Source: JANQRV01 sp964533785 (GTDB lineage: Bacteria; Bacteroidota; Bacteroidia; Chitinophagales; Saprospiraceae). Taken from it: a DNA stretch of 14,415 bases. Each line of letters begins with the position of its first letter. Position 1 is the first letter of the stretch. The notes under the pieces were generated by a model. The model did not search any database and had not been told where the DNA came from. It was given only the letters and a program-made list of their open reading frames with translations. This document shows, one piece after another, positions 6,229-11,780 of this stretch. Position numbers and translations under genes: made by a program. The stretch is taken from assembly GCA_964533785.1 (NCBI GenBank), contig CAZHNG010000168.1, forward strand, positions 1-14,415, read 5' to 3'.

Positions 6229-8592
6229 ATGCGCATTACCCTACTGTTATTATGGCTGAGCATTGCCTTTACCCATGCTCAAAACTATACTATTAGCGGT
6301 TATATAAAAGACGCTCAGAGCGGGGAAACGCTCATTGGCGCAGCTCTTTACGTTCAGGAAGCCAATACCGGTGTCTCCACCAACGAGTATGGATTCTATT
6401 CCCTATCGCTGCCTCCGGGCGATTATACGCTGGAGTATTCCTACCTTGGCTTTACCGCGGATACGATAACCATAACCTTGTCGGAAAATACGACCCTAGA
6501 CGTGGAATTAGACGAAGAAGTCGCCCAACTGACAGAAGTGGTCGTTAAATCCGAGGCGGGCAATCGCAATATTACCAACGTGGAAATGAGCACCAACAAG
6601 CTCAGCATGGAAACCATCAAAAAAATGCCCTCCCTTTTGGGGGAAGTAGAGATCATCCGGAGTATACAGTTACTACCCGGGGTCAGTACGGTCGGAGAAG
6701 GAGCCAGTGGTTTTAATGTCAGGGGAGGCAGCATTGACCAGAACCTTTCGTTGTTGGACGAAGCGCCAGTTTATAACGTATCTCACCTATTTGGTTTTTT
6801 CTCGGTGTTTAATCCCGATGCGGTAAAAGATGTGAAGTTGTACAAAGGAAGTATTCCCGCTCGTTTCGGAGGACGGCTTTCTTCCATTTTGGACGTGCGG
6901 ATGAAAGAGGGGAATAACAAGCGTTTTGAGATGAACGGCGGAATTGGTTTCATCTTTAGCCGCCTGGCCATTGAGGCGCCGATCGTCAAAGACAAAGCTT
7001 CCTTTATCGTGGCCGGACGCCGCTCCTACGCTGACGTACTGGCACAGCCTTTTTTAAACGAGGATTTTGCGGGATCTGTTCTGAACTTCTACGATCTGAC
7101 CCTCAAAGCCAACTACAATGTCAGCATGCGCGACCGGGTTTTTGTTTCCGGTTATTTCGGAAAAGATAATTTCAGTTTCGGCGATGATTTTGGGTTCAAT
7201 TGGGGGAACCAGACGGCTACCTTGCGCTGGAATCACCTCTTTAATACCAAACTATTCTCAAACGTTACGGCTTACTACAGTAATTATGACTACGAATTGG
7301 ATTTTGGCCAATCCTCCGAAGGCAATTCTTTCGATTGGAATGCCAACATTGTCAATTACAGCATAAAACCGGAATTCACTTTTTATATTAATCCCAATAA
7401 TATCCTTCGCTTTGGCGGACAGGGAATTGTCTATGAATTTGAGCCCGGTAATGCGGTCGGGATCAGCGAAGGTGAAGTGCGGGATATCAGTTTGCGGAAA
7501 AAGTACGCCATTGAAAGCAGTGCTTTTATTGAAAATGAGTTGAATATTGCCAACCAGTTAACCGTCAACTACGGCTTGCGGTATTCCCATTTCAATTACG
7601 TTGGAGAGGGACGCGCATACGAGTTTGCGGAACCGTTAGCCCTTGGCTTCCGCCGCCAGCCAATCGGTTTTGAAGAGTTTGACCAATGGGAATCCATCCA
7701 AACTTACAGTAACCTGGAACCTAGAGCTTCTTTGAACTACCAATTCAATGATCGCAGTTCCGTCAAGGCCAGTTACAGCCGAACGGCTCAATACCTGCAC
7801 CTGATCTCCAATACCACCGCCTCTACCCCACTCGATGTCTGGACGCCCAGCACCAATAATATTGAGCCACAAACGGCGGACCAATACGCCATCGGTTATT
7901 TCCGGAATTTCAAAAACAATACCTACGAAGCTTCCGCGGAAGTGTATTACAAAGACATGAACAACCTGGTCGAGTATATCGACAATGCAGATCTGATCCT
8001 GAATGAATTTTTGGAAGGGGATCTATTACCAGGTATTGGCCGTGCCTACGGATTAGAATTATACGGCGAAAAAAAGGAAGGCCGGTTCACCGGATGGCTC
8101 GCCTATACTTTGTCCAGAACCGAAAGGCAAGTAGCTGGTATCAATAAGGGGGACTGGTTCCCCGCCAGGTTTGACCAAACGCATAATTTAAGCATCGCCG
8201 CATTTTATGAACTGAACGAACGCTGGACCTTTAGTGCCAATTTCGTCTACAATACCGGCACTCCGACCACTTTTCACACTATGCGTTTTGAGCAACAAGG
8301 CTACGTCATTCCGCACAATCCACTGGAAACCCGGAACAATGTCCGATTACCCGACTATCACCGCCTGGATGTATCGGCCACCCTCAACGGTAAACCCGAC
8401 AATCCCAAGAGATGGAAAGGGCAATGGGTTTTCTCCATTTACAACCTTTACAACCGCAGGAACCCCTTCGATATATTTTTCCGGCAGACGCAGATGCGCA
8501 CCGGTCCCGGGCAACCCATCGATACCGAAGCCATACGCTTAGCCGTTATCGGGAGCTTCATTCCTTCCGTTTCTTACAATTTTGAATTTTAA
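6229..8592 (+). CDS. TonB-dependent outer-membrane receptor with carboxypeptidase-regulatory-like domain
   Basis: This 787-residue protein imports a substrate across the outer membrane using TonB/ExbBD energy. A Sec signal peptide spans residues 1-17 (MRITLLLLWLSIAFTHA, then QNYTISGYI). A CarboxypepD_reg-like beta-sandwich follows (about 20-105), with the usual TNEYGFYSLSLPPGDYTLEYSYLGF pattern in parts. The plug domain (about 115-225) includes LPGVSTVGEGASGFNVRGG and SIPARFGGRLSSILDVRMKEG, both typical. The rest is a 22-strand-type beta-barrel ending in aromatic YNFEF. It lacks a SusD partner; instead a DUF4249 lipoprotein starts 13 bases downstream, a recurrent Bacteroidota pairing. The two genes almost certainly form an operon. 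The substrate is unknown, and nothing nearby (no protease, glycosidase or regulator) suggests one. Confidence 0.93.
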   Translation: MRITLLLLWLSIAFTHAQNYTISGYIKDAQSGETLIGAALYVQEANTGVSTNEYGFYSLSLPPGDYTLEYSYLGFTADTITITLSENTTLDVELDEEVAQLTEVVVKSEAGNRNITNVEMSTNKLSMETIKKMPSLLGEVEIIRSIQLLPGVSTVGEGASGFNVRGGSIDQNLSLLDEAPVYNVSHLFGFFSVFNPDAVKDVKLYKGSIPARFGGRLSSILDVRMKEGNNKRFEMNGGIGFIFSRLAIEAPIVKDKASFIVAGRRSYADVLAQPFLNEDFAGSVLNFYDLTLKANYNVSMRDRVFVSGYFGKDNFSFGDDFGFNWGNQTATLRWNHLFNTKLFSNVTAYYSNYDYELDFGQSSEGNSFDWNANIVNYSIKPEFTFYINPNNILRFGGQGIVYEFEPGNAVGISEGEVRDISLRKKYAIESSAFIENELNIANQLTVNYGLRYSHFNYVGEGRAYEFAEPLALGFRRQPIGFEEFDQWESIQTYSNLEPRASLNYQFNDRSSVKASYSRTAQYLHLISNTTASTPLDVWTPSTNNIEPQTADQYAIGYFRNFKNNTYEASAEVYYKDMNNLVEYIDNADLILNEFLEGDLLPGIGRAYGLELYGEKKEGRFTGWLAYTLSRTERQVAGINKGDWFPARFDQTHNLSIAAFYELNERWTFSANFVYNTGTPTTFHTMRFEQQGYVIPHNPLETRNNVRLPDYHRLDVSATLNGKPDNPKRWKGQWVFSIYNLYNRRNPFDIFFRQTQMRTGPGQPIDTEAIRLAVIGSFIPSVSYNFEF

Positions 8593-8605
8593 AATCAGAG
8601 ACAAA

Positions 8606-9514
8606 ATGATCAACTATTTCAAATACAGCATAGCAATAATAGGTTACCTGGTACTTTTAACGGGTTGTGAAGATGTCATTGACGTAGAGCTACAGGAAGC
8701 TCCGGCTCAATTAGTAGTGGATGCCTGGTTGAATAATAAACCGGAAGAGCAAGTCATTAAACTGAGTTTGTCCCAGCCCTATTTCGATAGCCAACTAGCC
8801 GCCGGTGTCGAAGATGCCAACATCGCCGTCGAGAACAACAATGGAAAGATCATGGTATTCAACCACCAGGGAGAAGGTCGGTATACCTGGACACCAGCAC
8901 CGGGCGAAACCATCGGCGCAGTCGGGGACACCTTTAACCTCGGGATCGAACTGGATGGCGCCATCTACCTGGCCGCTTCCACGATGAAAAGAGTGCCTCC
9001 TATCGATTCGATCACCTATGAGTTTAGGACGGATGAATTGATCGGGCCGGACGGTATTTACGCCGCTTTTTTTGCGCGGGATTTTCCCGGCAGGGGAGAT
9101 ACGTACTGGATCAAAGCCTTTAAAAATGGGGTATTCCTCAACAAGCCGGCGGAGATCAACATCGCCTTTGACGCCGGTTTTGATGCCGGAGCCGACTCCG
9201 ACGGCCTCGTTTTCCTGACCCCTATCCGCGAAGCTATCAACCGTATTCCTGATGAAGACAATCCGGAAGATGACATCGAGGTGCCGCCTTACGCAGAAGG
9301 AGATTCCGTATACGTCGAGATCCATTCCATCACTACGGAGGCTTTCACCTTCATGGAAATTGCCCGGGACCAGATGACGAACGGGGATAATGGGATCTTT
9401 TCCATCCCCATTGCGAACACGAGGGGGAATATCGTTAATCTTGAAACGGGGGAGTTTGTACTCGGTATGTTCTGTGTTTCGGCGGTTGAGGGGCTGGGGA
9501 CTAGGATTGAGTAA
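8606..9514 (+). CDS. DUF4249-family outer-membrane lipoprotein, TonB-receptor partner
   Basis: This 302-residue protein begins with a lipoprotein signal: a hydrophobic segment ending in lipobox LLTGC with the acceptor cysteine at about residue 21, followed by Glu-Asp. The mature part, from EDVIDVELQEAPAQLVVDAW through repeated beta-strand segments to NTRGNIVNLETGEFVLGMFCVSAV, matches the DUF4249 family as I know it. Members are usually encoded directly downstream of a TonB-dependent receptor and are thought to act with it at the outer membrane; their ligand is not established. I chose ATG 8606 because a TTG start at 8582 would overlap the receptor gene and put eight extra polar and basic residues before the signal peptide. 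The protein ends soon after the conserved GMFCVSAV segment, so it is at the short end but looks complete. Confidence 0.85.
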   Translation: MINYFKYSIAIIGYLVLLTGCEDVIDVELQEAPAQLVVDAWLNNKPEEQVIKLSLSQPYFDSQLAAGVEDANIAVENNNGKIMVFNHQGEGRYTWTPAPGETIGAVGDTFNLGIELDGAIYLAASTMKRVPPIDSITYEFRTDELIGPDGIYAAFFARDFPGRGDTYWIKAFKNGVFLNKPAEINIAFDAGFDAGADSDGLVFLTPIREAINRIPDEDNPEDDIEVPPYAEGDSVYVEIHSITTEAFTFMEIARDQMTNGDNGIFSIPIANTRGNIVNLETGEFVLGMFCVSAVEGLGTRIE

Positions 9515-9701
9515 GAAAGTGCGGGCAGTTATGGTTTTAGATGTTTTCTTAGTGTCTTACTTTTAATACAGCTTCGAATTAAGGGAAAGACCAATTGAAA
9601 CATGGCCAGGTATTAAATCAAAAGATCTAAATGCAATTGCTATATTGTGAGTAACTATAATGAATTTAAAATGTTTGAAATAGTATTAAACCAAATAAAA
9701 T

Positions 9702-9947
9702 ATGATTGATTGGACAGAATTCATTCATAGTGATGAAAAAGTATTACTGGGGAAACCTGTTCTGAAGGGTACGAGGTTATCAGTAGCGTTTTTACTGGAA
9801 CGGCTCGCTGATGGTTGGACAGAACAAATGCTGCTTGAGAATTACCCTTCATTGACGAAAGAAGGTTTACAAGCGGTGTTTGCTTATCTCAATGAATGCA
9901 TGAAGGATGGTCTGTTATACCAACCAAAAATAAAAGAAGCTGCTTAA
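9702..9947 (+). CDS. DUF433 antitoxin-like protein without a visible toxin partner
   Basis: This 81-residue protein is a DUF433 member. The family hallmark is near the N-terminus: DEKVLLGKPVLKGTRLSVAFLLERLADG, roughly residues 11-38, followed by a helical segment with LLENYPSLTKEGLQAVFAYL. DUF433 proteins carry a small helix-turn-helix-like fold and are commonly the first gene of a pair with a DUF5615 PIN-like protein, a proposed toxin-antitoxin pair. Here no such partner follows. An ATG overlaps the stop by one base (TAATG, 9945-9949) but opens only a 21-codon frame to 10012. The gene therefore looks like an orphan or a remnant of a pair. Its upstream 187 bases hold no other gene. Confidence 0.85.
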   Translation: MIDWTEFIHSDEKVLLGKPVLKGTRLSVAFLLERLADGWTEQMLLENYPSLTKEGLQAVFAYLNECMKDGLLYQPKIKEAA

Positions 9948-10037
9948 TGCTTGTTTTGATTTCCTGCCACCCTGGCTCCAAACCATTGGGGCAGGCGGGT
10001 TTAATAATTTAGTCACGCTCTAATAACAAGCATTAAG
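9943..10037. repeat. Nested inverted repeat at the end of the DUF433 gene
   Basis: The outer arms cttaatgcttgtt (9943-9955) and aacaagcattaag (10025-10037) are perfect 13-bp complements separated by 69 bases. Inside lies a second hairpin: cctgcc (9963-9968) pairs with ggcagg (9990-9995), with further cc/gg and tgg/cca pairs around one bulge and an apical loop ctccaaa. The left outer arm includes the DUF433 stop codon. No flanking target duplication is seen. It could be a small palindromic element, a recombination site, a structured mRNA end, or the scar where a downstream gene was lost. Confidence 0.7.
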
Positions 10038-10181
10038 ATCCTGAAGCACTATTCCCGGATTTAATCCTCCCTTTTTAAGATTATATCCTCGAACCCACAT
10101 TTCATCAATTCTCATGGTTCCCAGCATCCTGAATGCTAAAAAACCACCAGCTCCTAAAACACGAAAAATTTCCACCTGCGA

Positions 10182-10202
10182 GTTTTCCACAATGTGGAAA
10201 AC
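10182..10202. promoter_or_regulatory. Perfect 10-bp-arm palindrome with DnaA-box-like 9-mers (site 1)
   Basis: gttttccaca (10182-10191), one central base, then tgtggaaaac (10193-10202) form a perfect palindrome. Each arm contains TTTTCCACA, which fits the relaxed DnaA box TTWTNCACA. A further tttccac at 10169-10175 may be a half-site. The position is about 220 bases upstream of nrdB. The symmetry is certain; the function is inferred. Confidence 0.55.
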
Positions 10203-10244
10203 CATCAAGTACAATTCAAAATATTGAAAATCAGCATTTTAAAA

Positions 10245-10271
10245 TAGTTTTCCACAAATTGTGGAAAACTA
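10245..10271. promoter_or_regulatory. Perfect 13-bp-arm palindrome with DnaA-box-like 9-mers (site 2)
   Basis: tagttttccacaa (10245-10257) and its exact complement (10259-10271) flank one central base. It contains TTTTCCACA in both orientations, as site 1 does, with centres 66 bp apart. It lies about 150 bases upstream of the nrdB start. It could be an operator for ribonucleotide reductase expression, a DnaA site, or a dispersed palindromic repeat. It has no T-tract, so terminator use is unlikely. Confidence 0.6.
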
Positions 10272-10364
10272 CACCTCCATTTCACCGACTTTCTACCTAA
10301 ATTTGAAGCGTCTTCTGAATGAAAAAGAAACATTCAGTTAACATACTGCATCAGATTTTAGAAG

Positions 10365-10405
10365 TTGACTTTTGAAACTTTTTATACTATATTTAAGTTT
10401 CAAAA
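10365..10405 (+). promoter_or_regulatory. nrdB promoter with an 11-bp inverted repeat around the -7 box
   Basis: A TTG at 10365-10367 and TATATTTA at 10388-10395 (seven of eight bases of the repeat-type TAnnTTTG element match except the last) are separated by 20 bases, the spacing expected for Bacteroidota primary promoters. TTTTGAAACTT (10370-10380) and AAGTTTCAAAA (10395-10405) form a perfect 11-bp inverted repeat with a 14-base centre, flanking the -7 box. Such a dyad could be an operator, or the right arm could sit at the transcript start. The ATG follows at 10424. Confidence 0.5.
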
Positions 10406-10423
10406 AACAAAAAAGAGAATATT

Positions 10424-11413
10424 ATGAGTACAGAAGTAACTACCGTACGCGAACCCATCCTTGAAGAAAATCCCAACCGCTTTGTACTGTTTCCCATTCA
10501 ACACGATGATATATGGGCATTCTATAAGAAATCAGAAGCCAGTTTCTGGACCGCTGAAGAAGTGGATCTATCGAGTGATCTGGCCGACTGGAAAAACAAG
10601 CTCAACGATGATGAACGTCATTTTATCAAGCATGTCCTGGCATTTTTCGCTGCCAGTGACGGGATTGTAAATGAAAACCTGGCCGAGAATTTTGTCAACG
10701 AAGTACAGTACACCGAAGCAAAATTCTTTTACGGCTTCCAGATCATGATGGAGAACATCCATTCTGAAATGTATTCCTTGTTAATCGATACTTACATCAG
10801 CGACCCGGAAGAAAAAGATCATCTTTTCAATGCCATTGAAACATTAGACTGCGTGAAGAAAAAAGCCAGCTGGGCACTGCGCTGGATCGAGAATGCCTCT
10901 TTTGCGGAAAGACTGATCGCTTTTGCGGCGGTTGAGGGTATTTTCTTTTCCGGTTCATTTTGTTCCATCTTCTGGTTGAAGAAAAGAGGGTTGATGCCGG
11001 GACTCTCTTTCTCCAATGAGTTGATTTCCCGGGATGAAGGCATGCACTGCGATTTCGCCTGCTTGTTGTACAATGATCATATCCAAAACAAATTACCGGA
11101 AGGAACGATCCAAAAAATTATTACCGATGCAGTCGCCATCGAGCAAGAATTTGTTTCCGATGCGCTGCCCGTCAATTTAATTGGTATGAATGCCGATATG
11201 ATGTGCCAGTACATTGAATTTGTTGCTGACAGACTACTCGTAGCCCTCAACCAGGAAAAGATCTATAATGTAGAGAACCCATTCCCATGGATGGACCTTA
11301 TTTCACTGCAGGGAAAGACCAATTTCTTTGAAAAAAGAGTGGGTGACTACCAAAAATCGGGCGTAATGGCTACCAGAGACAAACAGGTCTTCAGCCTCAA
11401 CGAAGACTTCTGA
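10424..11413 (+). CDS. nrdB: Class Ia ribonucleotide reductase, beta (radical) subunit
   Basis: This 329-residue protein generates the di-iron tyrosyl radical that NrdA uses to reduce ribonucleoside diphosphates to deoxyribonucleotides. The metal ligands are all visible: D79 in FFAASDGIVNENL, E110 and H113 in MENIHSEMY, E171 in AAVEGIFFSG, and E205 and H208 in RDEGMH. The radical tyrosine is Y117, in the same HSEMY context as mouse and human R2. The C-terminal VFSLNEDF is the type of tail that docks in the alpha subunit. Motifs and spacing are those of the eukaryote-like class Ia group rather than E. coli NrdB, and no N-terminal ATP-cone is present. It is likely co-transcribed with nrdA: both genes are on the plus strand and I see no terminator in the 367 bases between them. 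The promoter and palindromes upstream suggest dedicated regulation. Confidence 0.97.
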   Translation: MSTEVTTVREPILEENPNRFVLFPIQHDDIWAFYKKSEASFWTAEEVDLSSDLADWKNKLNDDERHFIKHVLAFFAASDGIVNENLAENFVNEVQYTEAKFFYGFQIMMENIHSEMYSLLIDTYISDPEEKDHLFNAIETLDCVKKKASWALRWIENASFAERLIAFAAVEGIFFSGSFCSIFWLKKRGLMPGLSFSNELISRDEGMHCDFACLLYNDHIQNKLPEGTIQKIITDAVAIEQEFVSDALPVNLIGMNADMMCQYIEFVADRLLVALNQEKIYNVENPFPWMDLISLQGKTNFFEKRVGDYQKSGVMATRDKQVFSLNEDF

Positions 11414-11462
11414 TAATCCGCAACTCTCACAACCCAACTTACTGATACTAATAACCAATACA

Positions 11463-11702
11463 GTGTTACAACAAACCAATTACAATCTTGAACTAGAGCG
11501 TATACTCAGTCAGAAAAAGGTTAAAGGTCATTTTTCTGCTGTGATCCTGGTACATTCGGGATCAAGTGTAGAAGAGGTCTTGAAACCAGAGGTGATAAAA
11601 GTGGCTGTGCCTAATATTGCTGATCAGCCCGTTGTGGTGGTCAGCCAGCCTAATCGGCCCAGTCGACTAGATAAGGATATGCTCTATTTCGAGTTTTTGT
11701 AG
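11463..11702 (+). CDS. Possible small protein between nrdB and nrdA, unrecognised
   Basis: A 79-codon frame with GTG start runs from 50 bases after the nrdB stop to 78 bases before nrdA. I do not recognise the product. It is soluble-looking, with a charged N-terminal third (NLELERILSQKKVKG), a short hydrophobic run (FSAVILVH), a valine-rich middle (IKVAVPNIADQPVVVVSQP) and an acidic/aromatic end (DKDMLYFEFL). There is no signal peptide, membrane helix or cysteine motif. The amino-acid balance and the lack of odd codons look like real coding sequence. There is no ATG, and the frame is open upstream into nrdB, so the start is uncertain. It could be a small reductase-linked protein or a chance frame. 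Confidence 0.45.
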   Translation: MLQQTNYNLELERILSQKKVKGHFSAVILVHSGSSVEEVLKPEVIKVAVPNIADQPVVVVSQPNRPSRLDKDMLYFEFL

Positions 11703-11722
11703 CGCAAAGCAAAACGAAAAAC

Positions 11723-11740
11723 CATGCAAGCACAAGCATA
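11723..11740 (+). other. Five-codon mini-ORF duplicating the nrdA start context
   Basis: ATG CAA GCA CAA GCA TAA lies 41 bases before nrdA. The decamer accatgcaag (11721-11730) recurs exactly across the nrdA start codon (11778-11787). It may be a decoy or leader start, or a chance repeat. It also raises a small doubt over initiation, but the nrdA reading frame and the homologous N-terminus favour 11781. Confidence 0.35.
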
Positions 11741-11780
11741 AATAATTTCTCTATTCATAACCTATTAAACTTTAGCGACC

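Larger units (their letters stand above)
9948..10423. other. 476-base gene-poor region rich in inverted repeats, upstream of nrdB
   Basis: No convincing gene lies here. The stretch holds, in order, the nested inverted repeat ending at 10037, an unconvincing minus-strand frame (10020-10214, 64 codons), two palindromes (10182-10202 and 10245-10271), and the nrdB promoter region. Between the palindromes the DNA is strongly A/T rich and includes ATTTTAAAAT (10236-10245), a perfect 10-bp palindrome. The density of dyad symmetry is far above that of any other intergenic region in the window. Confidence 0.7.

Noticed and set aside
9943..10037. Integron attC recombination site
   Set aside because: The size and nested symmetry are attC-like, but the diagnostic RYYYAAC and GTTRRRY core ends are not present at the arm ends, and no integrase or cassette array is nearby.
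10020..10214. Minus-strand 64-codon frame upstream of nrdB, ending in LQDLNACY
   Set aside because: Its first codons lie on a palindrome and its last codons on the outer inverted-repeat arm. I recognise no family, and there is no supporting promoter or partner. It could be a degenerate repeat-borne frame, but I cannot support it as a gene.
10182..10271. NrdR boxes
   Set aside because: NrdR sites resemble acaCwATATAtwGtgt; these palindromes are built on TTTTCCACA and lack that pattern.
10182..10271. Chromosomal replication origin
   Set aside because: DnaA-box-like 9-mers flank A/T-rich DNA, but there is no dnaA, dnaN or other origin-linked gene, and four boxes in two palindromes is too little evidence.
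2761..11711. Shared 11-12-base string agcgcaaagca at 2761-2771 and 11701-11711
   Set aside because: Several exact 12-base matches are expected by chance in a window this long, and the flanks do not match.
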